39,365 nt of DNA, taken from positions 1 to 39,365 of IMG/VR virus record IMGVR_UViG_3300031566_000152. One strand, given 5' to 3'. Below the pieces are notes generated by a model. That model was not told the origin of the DNA and did no database searches. It worked only from the letters and a program-made list of their open reading frames with translations. Below, one piece after another: positions 24,839 through 33,783 of this stretch; the stretch's first letter is position 1; every line of letters begins with the position of its first letter. The translations under genes were made by a program, and so were the position numbers. This stretch comes from a virus.

Positions 24839-26690
24839 TATAGAGACAGCGTCAAGTGGCAACTATACCGACGGCGGAGCATTGAATCCATACGGTGATT
24901 CTTGGATATTTGCTTATTGTATCGGCCATGAATTGGATAATATTGAAGTGATCCGGGCTGGGCGTGACCCCTATTGGACCAACCCACATAATATCTGCCC
25001 CCGGCTTCAGTCCTTTTTGGATGATACTTCTATTGCTAAAATATGTCACAATGTAAAGTTTGAATATTCATTCCTTGTGACTCAGGGGTATCGGATCCCC
25101 GATAATACGGTTTGGCATGATACGATGATTATGAGTCAATTTGTCCGCAATCTCGCCCAGAACCATCAGTTGGAGTATTTGGTATGGGAGCTGGGCGGTG
25201 ACCCCAACGGGGAGATGGTTGCGTTGGATGAAAAGGTGAAACGGATGGCGCGGGCTTATAATGGATTTGATAAGGTTCCGGAGCCCTTAATGAATCGATA
25301 TCAACGCACTGATGGTCAATGTACTCTAATGCTGTATGAGGCTTTTCTCCCCTTCCTCCGGGAGAACGAAGATCAGTGGATTGATTACAGGAACGATATT
25401 GCGTTGGCCCTGGTCACTCAGCGAATGGAGATGAGGGGATTTATGCTGGATAGGGAGGGATGCGATAATATTCTACAGCATTGCGATAAGGGAGTGAAAG
25501 ACGTATACAGTCAATTGAAGACTGTCGGAAAGCCCAATGAATTTTATAATCTCGCCAGCCCCAAAGATATCATCAGGCTCCTCTATAATGAGCAAAAGCT
25601 CAAGCCCCCGTTTTTTACAAAAACAGGACAGCCATCAACTGATAAAGATGCTATGTCAATTCTACGGGAGCAATACGGTGATCATCCGGCGCTCTCTATC
25701 GTGCAGCGTTTCCGAAGTTATATGAAAGGGGACGGAACGATCAGGAAGTATTTTGAGCTGGCAGACAGCAATGACGTGATTCATCCGAATATCAAAACCA
25801 ATCATGCAGTCACAGGGCGGGAAGCGTGTGACAATCCTAATCTTCAAAATGTATCGAAGCCTGAGAATGCAAAAAATGAGTTCATCGTTTCTACGCGGCC
25901 CGGATTCCGGGCACGACAAGGATACAAGTTGCTGAACATAGATCAAAGCGGGATAGAGCTAAGATTGATCATTGAGGCGGCGGGATCCGATAAAATGAGG
26001 GAATTGATGTTGGGCGGGAAGCATCCCCACGTGCATGCTTGTGAATTGTTCTATAAAGACATATATGAAACTGATAATGGGCTTAAAATAGTGACTCCTC
26101 CCCTGGCTCCTCCTCCCTCCTATAAGCCGTATTGGATAGGTAAAAAAGAGAGCAAGCCCCGGTATGATGCAGGTAAAAATGGCCACTTCTGTCTGGGCTA
26201 CGGGGGAGGGTTGGAGACGTTTGCGGAGACTATCAATATGCCTATACCCTTGGCGGAGCCGGGATACAACAGATATTGCCTGGAGTTCCCGGAGATTGTA
26301 AATTGCGCAACTGATGGAGCCCGGAAGGTAATGACCACAGGATACATAATCACCCCCTTTGGCCGGCAATTGGCTATCCCTTCCGGGAAGTTTTATGCTT
26401 GGCTGAATTATTATATACAAGGGACAGCGGCCGGAATAATCAAACGTGGCCAAGTGGCTGTGGATGAGTATATCCGGAAATACTGGAGCGGGCTCATATA
26501 CATGATTTTGACTGTTCATGATAGTATTATGTTTGAAGTGGAGGAGGAGACTTGGGAAAAATACGGCCCGGTTCTCTATCGGGATATATCCCGGCTGATG
26601 ATTTCGATAGAGCATATCATGGTTCCGTTGGAAGTGGAGTGGGAGATATCGGACAGATGTTGGAGTGACGCAAAACCATTCAGAATGTAG
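24762..26690 (+). CDS. DNA polymerase, family A
   Basis: 642 residues from ATG 24762, seven bases after AGGAG. A 3'-5' exonuclease domain (residues 20-200) has FDIET (D26, E28), HNVKFE (96-101) and YQRTD (180-184). The polymerase domain has TGREACDNPNLQN (351-363), motif A NIDQSGIELR (D394), motif B around GKNGHFCLGYGGG and motif C TVHDS (584-588). Exonuclease motif II ends in Glu (E101) where Asp is usual. It is the phage replicase; there is no 5' nuclease domain. Confidence 0.95.
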   Translation: MKRQKRIRPEAVMGVDSFPGAVKAFDIETASSGNYTDGGALNPYGDSWIFAYCIGHELDNIEVIRAGRDPYWTNPHNICPRLQSFLDDTSIAKICHNVKFEYSFLVTQGYRIPDNTVWHDTMIMSQFVRNLAQNHQLEYLVWELGGDPNGEMVALDEKVKRMARAYNGFDKVPEPLMNRYQRTDGQCTLMLYEAFLPFLRENEDQWIDYRNDIALALVTQRMEMRGFMLDREGCDNILQHCDKGVKDVYSQLKTVGKPNEFYNLASPKDIIRLLYNEQKLKPPFFTKTGQPSTDKDAMSILREQYGDHPALSIVQRFRSYMKGDGTIRKYFELADSNDVIHPNIKTNHAVTGREACDNPNLQNVSKPENAKNEFIVSTRPGFRARQGYKLLNIDQSGIELRLIIEAAGSDKMRELMLGGKHPHVHACELFYKDIYETDNGLKIVTPPLAPPPSYKPYWIGKKESKPRYDAGKNGHFCLGYGGGLETFAETINMPIPLAEPGYNRYCLEFPEIVNCATDGARKVMTTGYIITPFGRQLAIPSGKFYAWLNYYIQGTAAGIIKRGQVAVDEYIRKYWSGLIYMILTVHDSIMFEVEEETWEKYGPVLYRDISRLMISIEHIMVPLEVEWEISDRCWSDAKPFRM

Positions 26691-26702
26691 ATGGGAGAAA
26701 AT

Positions 26703-26903
26703 ATGAAAATAAAACGGCCCAAGGTTAGGTTGTCTGATTTAGTTGAAACCATAGTGCGCAAGGCGCGGCTCTCTCCGTGCGGGAAAACAAAGCATGCATT
26801 CAACAGAAAACAATTGAGTGAATTGGTAGTGGTGTTGGATAGGATAGAAAACCGGACTGAGGAGGAGTTTATAAATGCCGATCAAAAGACGGGGCACAGG
26901 TGA
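26703..26903 (+). CDS. Small basic protein, unknown function
   Basis: 66 residues from ATG 26703, five bases after GGGAG; ATG 26691 is an alternative. Helical and basic (KRPKVRLSDLVETIVRKAR), then a second helix (RKQLSELVVVLDRIE). It overlaps the primase start by 29 bases. Wedged between polymerase and primase genes, so a replication accessory role is possible but not shown. Confidence 0.55.
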   Translation: MKIKRPKVRLSDLVETIVRKARLSPCGKTKHAFNRKQLSELVVVLDRIENRTEEEFINADQKTGHR

Positions 26904-28944
26904 GACGGTTTCTGCTGCCCGCTCCGTTTCTGTCGATGAGCTGAAGGCTTTTCGCAATCACGGATTTCGGCAAAAAGGTATGAGCGGGGGAAATGTATCT
27001 GGTGACTGTTTATTTTGCGGGAAGGCGGATCATTTATTCATCAATCCAGAAACAAAAATGTGGGATTGCAAGCGATGCGGACGTGAGGGCGGATTTCAAA
27101 CATTTTTGGAGGAGGTTGTGAATAAAAACCTATCCAATCCGGCGCTCCCCTCAGCGCTCCAGGAATTGTCGAAAGACAGGCACATTGCTGTTGAGACACT
27201 ACAGGCGGCCGGAATAGGATTCAGCCAGTTGACCGGGGAGTATACATTGCCCGTATATGCTATGAGGGGGACGGATCGGGAAGTATGGGACGTGAGGCGG
27301 TATAAGATCGGAGGAGCGTTGAAGAGCACAGCAGATTGCAAACTGGGGATCCTCAACTGGGATCAATCCCCGGCTTTCGATAAAATATGGCTTTGCGAAG
27401 GGGAGTGGGATGCGCTGGCATGTACGGAGATGTTGAGCGTGAACGGGATCGGGGATACTCTGGCACTGGGGCTCCCCGGAGCCAATACATTCAAGCCAGA
27501 ATGGCTATCTATTTTCAAAGACAAAAAAGTGATATGCGCTTATGACGCTGATGAGCCCGGCCGGAGGGGAGCGGTGAAGGGATACAACATGCTTCAGCGG
27601 GCGGTGAAATCTGTGAAATTTATTCAATGGGGAGAAGTCCGGGATGGATATGACCTGCGGGATGCCTACAGCGAGCACGGCGCTGGCGCGTATGCTCAGT
27701 TGCTGTCGAAGTTGGGCGAGTATCCAGAAGGTATAGACACTGCGCAAATAACTGGCTCCCCGGATGCGGGGCAGCTGGATGGGGAGGGATTGACGGCTGA
27801 GGAGGTATATGCTCAATTTCAGAAGTGGTTATATCTCCCGGATACTGCCGTGATAGATGTGATCTTTGGTTCTATTATAGGAAATCGTCAAGCGGGCGAT
27901 CCACTCTGGATGTTCATAGTGGCTCCTCCGGGGGGAACAAAAACAGAGCCACTCAGGACATTGGCGGCGGCTCCGCATATTGTTTATAAAAATACTTTGA
28001 GCGCAAAATCACTTGTCTCCGGACAGATAATGGCGGCTGGAGCTGATCCGTCCCTCCTCCCCCGGCTCCATGAGAAAATACTTGTGGTTGAGGATTGGAC
28101 TGCGCTTCTATCCCTCCCAGCGGCTTTCCGGGAGGAGATATTTGGAATACTTCGGAGCGCTTTCAACGGCACATATGAAAGAGACTACGGAAACGGCCGT
28201 ATATTCAAATGTGATTGTCACTTCGGGATATTAGCGGCTGTCACTCCAGCGATAGAACATGAAGCGGAGCAGATGGCCGCGTTGGGTGAACGGTTCCTGT
28301 CCTATTATCCCCCCATCCCCAGAGATATCCGGGGGCGCAGACCGTTTCTGGAAGCGGCGCGGAGAAATACGTCAAGGGTATCGGAGATGAGGGAGGAGTT
28401 GCTGGCCACTTCCTCTTTGGTGTTGAAACATAATTTCACTATATCTCCTGATGTTCCGACAGCTATGGCGGACAGGACAATTGACGCGGCTCAGTGGACT
28501 TCAATGATGAGAGGAGTGGTGAAGAGAGAACGATTCAGCAGTATGCGGGAGGTGACCCATGAGCCATACGCAGAGCTGGGGACGCGGCTTGTGACTCAAT
28601 TTACAAAGCTATTGGACGGGATAGGGAGATTCAGGAGAGTGGGGACGGTGACTGAGCGTGAATTTGAAATTGTGCGAAGAATTGCCTATGGCTCCACCCC
28701 CAGCGATAGGAGACGTTTTATTGAAGTGATGTGGTGTGATAATAGTCGAGGATGGAGCACGGCGGAAATCTCCGATGCCACAGGGCTCCCCCGTCATCCT
28801 ATGTGCGAACGGATAGCGGAGACATTATCACTATTGGGTATTATTAGAAAATCAAAAGCAATCAGCGGGCTCCGGGCGACGTACCTTTGGCATCTGAGGG
28901 ATGACTTTGGAGCGTTGACGGAGAGCGTCGGCATTTTTAACTAA
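26875..28944 (+). CDS. Primase-helicase (zinc ribbon, TOPRIM, P-loop ATPase)
   Basis: 689 residues, GAGGAGGAG before the ATG. Zinc ribbon C45-C48/C65-C68 (CLFC, CKRC), as in DnaG-type primases. TOPRIM: E175 in LCEGEWDA and D224-x-D226 in CAYDADEPGR. ATPase: Walker A APPGGTKT (350-357), Walker B ILVVED (402-407), arginine-finger candidate ERFLSYYP. A C-terminal winged-helix-like part (STAEISDATGLPRH) may bind DNA. It would prime and unwind at the fork with the polymerase encoded just upstream. Confidence 0.88.
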   Translation: MPIKRRGTGETVSAARSVSVDELKAFRNHGFRQKGMSGGNVSGDCLFCGKADHLFINPETKMWDCKRCGREGGFQTFLEEVVNKNLSNPALPSALQELSKDRHIAVETLQAAGIGFSQLTGEYTLPVYAMRGTDREVWDVRRYKIGGALKSTADCKLGILNWDQSPAFDKIWLCEGEWDALACTEMLSVNGIGDTLALGLPGANTFKPEWLSIFKDKKVICAYDADEPGRRGAVKGYNMLQRAVKSVKFIQWGEVRDGYDLRDAYSEHGAGAYAQLLSKLGEYPEGIDTAQITGSPDAGQLDGEGLTAEEVYAQFQKWLYLPDTAVIDVIFGSIIGNRQAGDPLWMFIVAPPGGTKTEPLRTLAAAPHIVYKNTLSAKSLVSGQIMAAGADPSLLPRLHEKILVVEDWTALLSLPAAFREEIFGILRSAFNGTYERDYGNGRIFKCDCHFGILAAVTPAIEHEAEQMAALGERFLSYYPPIPRDIRGRRPFLEAARRNTSRVSEMREELLATSSLVLKHNFTISPDVPTAMADRTIDAAQWTSMMRGVVKRERFSSMREVTHEPYAELGTRLVTQFTKLLDGIGRFRRVGTVTEREFEIVRRIAYGSTPSDRRRFIEVMWCDNSRGWSTAEISDATGLPRHPMCERIAETLSLLGIIRKSKAISGLRATYLWHLRDDFGALTESVGIFN

Positions 28945-28963
28945 TCAAAGACAGGAGGCACAA

Positions 28964-29713
28964 ATGCCTATCAGAAAGCGCGGTTCAGTCCCTTCCCTTC
29001 CTTCGGTTTCTACAGTTCTCCCGGTCAATCCGGTTCTGCCCTCTATGGCTGTGGCCCCACGTGCGGCAAACCATATTGCGTATAATCCGGGCCGATATCC
29101 TCACGTGCCCGTTGAATTGGATTTCGTTTCTGTCCCTATTGACAGCGTGAGACTTGATCCGATGAATCCCCGTAAGAATGATATGGCCGCAAAAAAGCTG
29201 GCCCCGCTCCTCCGGCTTAATGGATTCAGGAAGCCAATATCAGTGGATCAAGACGGTGTGATCAGGGCCGGGAACACGGCATGGAAAGCGGCGAAGATAT
29301 TGGGCATGACTCATATTCCTGCTGTTCGGTCATCCTATACCACTGAGAGGGACAAAGTGAATTATACGGTTTCCGATAATGAAGCCGGGACATATTCGGA
29401 GTGGGATGACGAGATATTGATGCAATTGAAATCTGGAGGGTTATTGAATCAAGATGCATCCGGGTTCAACGATAACAAATGGAAGGGGTTGGAGCTATCG
29501 GAGGAGATGCCCCCGGCGCTGCAGGAGGTTGAGATAAAAGGTGATCATAAGGAATTGGGTGATTTTATTGTGGTGCGGTTCCCGGATTCTGAGGCTCTGG
29601 CGGAGTTCAAATTGCGGATCGGTATGGGTATCAATGAACGGGCAATCGAAGCGGCCGCATTCATAAGCGCTGTCCAGGGCATGACGGCGGTTGATACAGG
29701 AGTTCCATTTTGA
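28964..29713 (+). CDS. ParB/Srx-fold protein
   Basis: 249 residues, AGGAGGCACAA before the ATG. After a Pro/Val-rich lead, residues 50-130 match the ParB N-terminal fold: VSVPIDSVRLDPMNPRKN, then LLRLNGFRKPISVDQDG, VIRAGNTAWKAAKILGM and HIPAV. The usual G-x-x-R box reads G-N-T-A-W. The C-terminal half is unassigned. There is no ParA and no helix-turn-helix, so plasmid partition is unlikely. ParB-fold proteins occur in phage DNA-modification loci. It overlaps the PLP gene start by four bases. Confidence 0.8.
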   Translation: MPIRKRGSVPSLPSVSTVLPVNPVLPSMAVAPRAANHIAYNPGRYPHVPVELDFVSVPIDSVRLDPMNPRKNDMAAKKLAPLLRLNGFRKPISVDQDGVIRAGNTAWKAAKILGMTHIPAVRSSYTTERDKVNYTVSDNEAGTYSEWDDEILMQLKSGGLLNQDASGFNDNKWKGLELSEEMPPALQEVEIKGDHKELGDFIVVRFPDSEALAEFKLRIGMGINERAIEAAAFISAVQGMTAVDTGVPF

Positions 29714-30522
29714 TAAAATCCAATACTCCTTTTGAGATATATCAGATAGGTGACCGACAAAACATATGGGTGAAGCGGGAGGACTTGTGCTGCGAACAGG
29801 CAAGATTTTCCAAGATACGGGGAGTTGAAGCGCATCTGCGCTCAGTCTCAGCTTCTACAATCGGTGTGCTGGATACCCGGCACAGCAAAGCCGGATGGGG
29901 TGTGGCGTATATTGCTCAGCAGATGGGGAAACGGTGCGTGGTATATTATCCTTCATTCAAAGATATACGCGGGCTCCGGCTGTCCCAAGTGAAAGCGAAG
30001 GAATGGGGAGCTGAATTGGTTGGACTACCTGCGGGGCGCTCCTGCATTCTATACCACAGGGCTTGCCGCGATCTGGCAGAGCGGTTCCCCAATAGTTATA
30101 TGTTGCCCAATGCGTTGAAACTATCGGAGAGCGTAGAGGAGACAGCCAATGAATTGATAGCGTATACTCCCAGGGAGATGCTTATTGATAAAGCGCTTTG
30201 GGTGGTTTCTGTCTCCTCCGGGACGCTGGCGGCGGGGGTGATCAAGGGGATAGAAACTATTGGTGCGAAGCCAACAGTGATCCTTCATATGGGGTATAGC
30301 AGGAAACGCGAAGCGCTCGTGAAGTATATCCAGAAATACGCGGCCGGGGATCGCTTCCGTATACTCATGGTTGATGAAGGATACAGCTATGCGGATGCCG
30401 TGCGGTTCCCCTGTCCCTTCCCCTGCAATCCGTTTTATGATTTGAAGGCGTGGCGCTGGCTGTACAAAAAGGCGGAGCAGATGAGCTATGATCCAATAAT
30501 CTTTTGGAATATAGGAGAGTGA
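29710..30522 (+). CDS. PLP-dependent enzyme, fold type II (TrpB/ACC deaminase-like)
   Basis: 270 residues with a TTG start overlapping the ParB-like stop; AGGAG is seven bases upstream. Fold-type-II features: VKREDLCCEQARFSKIRG with the likely PLP lysine in F-S-K-I-R-G, the VLDTRHSKAGWGVAYIAQQM segment like the substrate loop and helix, and SSGTLAAGV as the phosphate-binding loop. The length is short for TrpB (about 400). Next to the transferase and kinase genes, it most likely decarboxylates or rearranges the amino acid attached to thymidine in DNA (inference). Confidence 0.82.
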   Translation: MIKSNTPFEIYQIGDRQNIWVKREDLCCEQARFSKIRGVEAHLRSVSASTIGVLDTRHSKAGWGVAYIAQQMGKRCVVYYPSFKDIRGLRLSQVKAKEWGAELVGLPAGRSCILYHRACRDLAERFPNSYMLPNALKLSESVEETANELIAYTPREMLIDKALWVVSVSSGTLAAGVIKGIETIGAKPTVILHMGYSRKREALVKYIQKYAAGDRFRILMVDEGYSYADAVRFPCPFPCNPFYDLKAWRWLYKKAEQMSYDPIIFWNIGE

Positions 30523-30524
30523 AC

Positions 30525-31835
30525 ATGAAGCGGAAAACTGAATATCAAGATTTTCTTCAAATGGAGCGTCCCGACAGAAGGCCGGGTGGGGTTGATCCGA
30601 AGTGGGGGAGGTTTGAGTATTGGGATTTGGGGATGACGCGGAATGCGCGGGAGGAGAACAAAAGCACATACAAAGTTTTTCTTGACCCGGCTCCTCACGT
30701 TATTCTTGACCAGAACGTCCCGTTGAGAGGATGGTATAAATCAAAAGCGGAGCCGAAGGGGAAGCGGGCGCGGCCCTGTTTCACCGAAGCGCTCCTGACT
30801 CAGCCCTATGGAGGAGCTTGCCCGGTGAGGTGTCAATTTTGTTATATCAATAATGGTATACGGGGGTATCGGGGAAGCGGTGTGACTGTGGTTGATCCTG
30901 AATATCCTTTGAAGATAGAGCGGCAGCTATCCAAAATGCGTTTCGGGTGGAATGCATATATTTCAAGTTTCACGGAGCCATTCCAGAAACTGGAGGAGAA
31001 ATTTCACAACACTGAGCAGCTATCTGAAATCGTGACAAGCTATGGGCTGCCCCTGTTCTATCTCACGCGGCAGGTTCCCCCGGACTGGGCTTGGAAGTAT
31101 TTGAAACTGAGCAAATACAGCTATCAACAATTCAGCATCATCACTCCGGATCGGGAAGTATACAGGCGGCTATCTCCCGGAGCGGCCCCGTTGGATGATC
31201 TTCTGAAGGTGATTGCGGAGATGAGGAAAGCCGGAATATATACGTCAATCCAAATCAATCCAATTCTCCCCGGAATTATCCAGCCGGAGGAGATCATGGA
31301 GTTGATACGGGAGTTGGGGAAAGCCGGAGCCCGTCACGCCATTTTCAAGTTTGTGGAAATTGTATCCCCAGCGGCCGGAGCTATGACAACTAAGATGCTG
31401 CAACTATTTCCCGGAAAGCGGGGGGAGGAGTTTGCGGCGCTGTTCTCCGATACTATTGGGGGACTCCGGACAGTGCAAGAAACATATCGTATAAGGGCTC
31501 TGCGGAGATTCCAGGTGACGTGCGCGGAGAACGGAATGACTATGGGACTTTGCTATGAATATAAATATACCCGTGATAATCAGGGAAACGTAGTTGATAA
31601 GACAGGAGAGTCACTGGGGCGGGAGTTCTGCACAGCTGATCAATGCCACGGGTTTCGCATACCGATACACGTGAAGGTGAAAGGTAAATTTCAGCCATAT
31701 GAGGGTTGCCCCCCGTCGGGCTGTCTATATTGTAAAGAACAAACGGAGGGCCAGAGCGTCCCCTGCGGCAGTCCCTTCCTCCAGGAAGCCACAGCCCTCC
31801 GGCCTTCGGATTATAACAATTGGAGGAGGGGATGA
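30525..31835 (+). CDS. Radical SAM enzyme 1, spore photoproduct lyase-like
   Basis: 436 residues from ATG 30525 with AGGAGAG before it. The 4Fe-4S/SAM motif is C99-x3-C103-x2-C106 (GACPVRCQFCY). A TIM-barrel pattern follows (WNAYISSFTEPFQKLE, YGLPLFYLTRQVPPDW, YTSIQINPILPGII). The C-terminal 90 residues hold further cysteines (FCTADQC, GCPPSGCLYC, VPCG) that could bind a second cluster or zinc. By analogy with M6-type phages it may isomerise an N-linked aminoacyl thymidine to a C-linked one (inference). The RMF-like gene starts at its stop. Confidence 0.85.
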   Translation: MKRKTEYQDFLQMERPDRRPGGVDPKWGRFEYWDLGMTRNAREENKSTYKVFLDPAPHVILDQNVPLRGWYKSKAEPKGKRARPCFTEALLTQPYGGACPVRCQFCYINNGIRGYRGSGVTVVDPEYPLKIERQLSKMRFGWNAYISSFTEPFQKLEEKFHNTEQLSEIVTSYGLPLFYLTRQVPPDWAWKYLKLSKYSYQQFSIITPDREVYRRLSPGAAPLDDLLKVIAEMRKAGIYTSIQINPILPGIIQPEEIMELIRELGKAGARHAIFKFVEIVSPAAGAMTTKMLQLFPGKRGEEFAALFSDTIGGLRTVQETYRIRALRRFQVTCAENGMTMGLCYEYKYTRDNQGNVVDKTGESLGREFCTADQCHGFRIPIHVKVKGKFQPYEGCPPSGCLYCKEQTEGQSVPCGSPFLQEATALRPSDYNNWRRG

Positions 31836-32071
31836 GCAGCACATTCAGGGCAATACAGATAGCTGGCTATGCGGCGCGGAAAGCAGGTGCTATGATGTGG
31901 GACTGTCCCTATGATAGTAAATCACCACTATTTAAGATATGGGAAATAGGATGGAAGGCGGCAGAGCATGAAGAGAGTAAGAATGGGAGTGCTGAGCAAA
32001 ATGAAGGATTCTCCCCTATGGCCATGGTTCAAACTATTCGCAGAGCTACACAAAATCAGCGGGGACATTGA
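31832..32071 (+). CDS. RMF/CrpP-like small protein
   Basis: 79 residues, ATGA overlap with the radical SAM gene and GGAGGAGGGG before the start. Residues 10-45 resemble the ribosome modulation factor/CrpP family: a small-residue helix (IAGYAARKAGAMMWD), C-P-Y, then a F-K-I-W-E-I-G-W-K-A-A box. RMF-like domains bind ribosomes; phage copies have unclear roles. The second half overlaps the transferase gene in another frame by at least 70 bases. Confidence 0.6.
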   Translation: MSSTFRAIQIAGYAARKAGAMMWDCPYDSKSPLFKIWEIGWKAAEHEESKNGSAEQNEGFSPMAMVQTIRRATQNQRGH

Positions 32072-32936
32072 TCCAGTTTATCCGGTTCTGCGGAAGGTAC
32101 ATGAACTGAGGAACAATAGCCAGGAACAGTCCATCTGGCATGCTCTCCTCTATGTGACATGGTACAATTTAGGGAGCGCTGAGAAAGTGCTTCAGCGTTG
32201 GCCACTTCCCTCCCCAGTGGTCATGGAGGAAGCTGGATTGATCGGTCATATTTCTTGGGGTGGATTGAAGACAGGAGTGGAGCGGCGCGGATTCCGGGGG
32301 AAGGACAATGAAAAGCCATTCCAGATGATCAACGGGCTTTTAGCTTCTGTTTGGAAAAACTACAGGACGTTGGAGGAGTGGTTGACGGAAACAACGAAGC
32401 CGGGAGGACGGTTGGGTTGGCAGCGGCTCTATATCGATTTCCAAGGCTATCCGGGAAACGGGACGTGGGCCGCGTATAAGTGGTGCGATTTGACGAAAAA
32501 TGTATTGGGGTATAAGATCACCAGCCCCGATATTGGACTGGGAGGAGGGGGGCGCAATGCTGGGCCTGTGCCTGGGTTGTCGCTGATGTCAGGGGAGCCG
32601 TGGGAGCGGTGCGCGCGGGATGAGGAATTTCAAGAGCAGTTCTACAGAGAAGCGCGGGAAGATGGATTGCCGTGGGATGGGTTGGAGGAGATGGAAACGT
32701 GCTTATGTGACTTCAATTCTACATATAAGGGCACGTATTATTTGGGCCATGATATTGATAAACAGATGGAAGATATACGGGACTGTCCGAAGGAATATTG
32801 GGAAGCGCGGCGGCTATCCTTCCACCCAGAGTATTTGGGAGAGATCCAGGGATGGGACGGGGTGAGGAAGGACAGGAAGCCCAAATTCAAGAGATGGCTT
32901 GAAGCTCAGAAAACTATAACGGGGAGCGATATATGA
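31968..32936 (+). CDS. Amino acid:DNA transferase (alpha-glutamyl/putrescinyl thymine pyrophosphorylase family)
   Basis: 322 residues if ATG 31968 is used; ATGs at 31983 and 32001 are also in frame and no ribosome binding site decides. The protein resembles the aGPT-PPlase family, with a helical DNA-glycosylase-like fold: WPWFKLFAELHKISGDIDP, SIWHALLYVTWYNLGSAEK, ASVWKNYRTLEEWL and GNGTWAAYKWCDL. Family members replace the pyrophosphate on activated 5-hydroxymethyl-dU in DNA with an amino acid or polyamine. The kinase gene that makes the substrate follows with an ATGA overlap. Which amine is used cannot be read from the sequence. Confidence 0.8.
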   Translation: MKRVRMGVLSKMKDSPLWPWFKLFAELHKISGDIDPVYPVLRKVHELRNNSQEQSIWHALLYVTWYNLGSAEKVLQRWPLPSPVVMEEAGLIGHISWGGLKTGVERRGFRGKDNEKPFQMINGLLASVWKNYRTLEEWLTETTKPGGRLGWQRLYIDFQGYPGNGTWAAYKWCDLTKNVLGYKITSPDIGLGGGGRNAGPVPGLSLMSGEPWERCARDEEFQEQFYREAREDGLPWDGLEEMETCLCDFNSTYKGTYYLGHDIDKQMEDIRDCPKEYWEARRLSFHPEYLGEIQGWDGVRKDRKPKFKRWLEAQKTITGSDI

Positions 32937-33463
32937 AATTGACATTGGTTGGGATCGGAGGAGTGCCCGCAACAGGGAAAAGCCGAATAGTATCAGAGAT
33001 TGTGAGGAGGGAGGGATTGAACCGTATTTTCAAATACGGCACTCTGGTGTTCCATACCCGTGATAAGCGGGATTTATACGTGCTGGGGAAGTATGAGGAG
33101 GGGGAAGCCTTCCCCGGAACGGATAGACTGAGCATGGCCGTGATTAAAGATGCGCTGGGCTATGTGCACAGACTCCTTTTTACTTCAGCGGAGATTCCGG
33201 CCCGTATGATATTTGAAGGTGATCGGCTTTTCTGCAATCGGTTTCTTGATGAAGCGGAAGCGGATGAAAAGTATTTTTTGATCCTGGCCACTGCGACTCA
33301 TATCTTGTCGAAGCGACGGGAGGAGCGCAAACAGTCAGAGGTATTTCTGAAGGGGCGGGCCACGAAGATACGGAACATGATGACGCGGCCTGATGTGGTA
33401 GTGATGGATCACAATGAGCCGAAGGATACTGAATTCATTATTAAATATGTAATGGGGAGGTAA
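32933..33463 (+). CDS. 5-hydroxymethyluridine DNA kinase (P-loop)
   Basis: 176 residues, GGGAG before the ATG. Walker A is GGVPATGKS (residues 8-16). Later features of the phage 5-hmdU DNA kinase family are FEGDRLFCNRFLDE and a helix RREERKQSEVFLKGRATKIR. The family phosphorylates 5-hydroxymethyl-dU within DNA, giving the pyrophosphate substrate of the transferase. The ATGA overlap with the transferase gene supports co-expression. A general nucleotide or tRNA kinase is the less likely alternative. Confidence 0.82.
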   Translation: MKLTLVGIGGVPATGKSRIVSEIVRREGLNRIFKYGTLVFHTRDKRDLYVLGKYEEGEAFPGTDRLSMAVIKDALGYVHRLLFTSAEIPARMIFEGDRLFCNRFLDEAEADEKYFLILATATHILSKRREERKQSEVFLKGRATKIRNMMTRPDVVVMDHNEPKDTEFIIKYVMGR

Positions 33464-33468
33464 GTGGT

Positions 33469-33783
33469 ATGGGTATCGGAATTATTCAATGGGCTCCGGG
33501 AGAGAAAGAGAAGTTGGCGCAGATCAAGGATTATATCCGTGAGGATTTGGACCGTGCCTATACGTCGAACAATGGCAATATTCACACGGCCATTGATGTT
33601 GTTCAGGTGAAGCTGAGGCGCGTTGCTCCCCGCGATCCGCAACAGCGGAGGAAATATGAATTCATAGCCAACGAAGCAGGGGAGGAGTGGCTGGCGGGGA
33701 TCGGACAGCCCCGCAAGGTCAGTCCATCCCCTATTTTTGATGTGATACGTGGTATGGTGTTCGGGGGGCGGAGGAGGGGATGA
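33469..33783 (+). CDS. Unknown small protein in modification cluster
   Basis: 104 residues, GGGAGG eight bases before the ATG. Helical N-terminus (EKEKLAQIKDYIREDLDRAY), then a basic middle (KLRRVAPRDPQQRRKYEF). No family recognised. It overlaps the next gene (ATGA). Confidence 0.6.
   Translation: MGIGIIQWAPGEKEKLAQIKDYIREDLDRAYTSNNGNIHTAIDVVQVKLRRVAPRDPQQRRKYEFIANEAGEEWLAGIGQPRKVSPSPIFDVIRGMVFGGRRRG

Noticed and set aside
24137-24862. 241-codon reverse-strand open frame
   Set aside because: It mirrors the Pro/Ala-rich linker of the putative ssDNA-binding protein; all neighbours are on the + strand.
28964-29713. Plasmid-type partition system
   Set aside because: No ParA, no helix-turn-helix domain, and no parS-like repeats near the gene.
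29710-30522. Tryptophan synthase beta chain or ACC deaminase for metabolism
   Set aside because: The protein is too short and sits in the DNA-modification operon; only the fold is shared.
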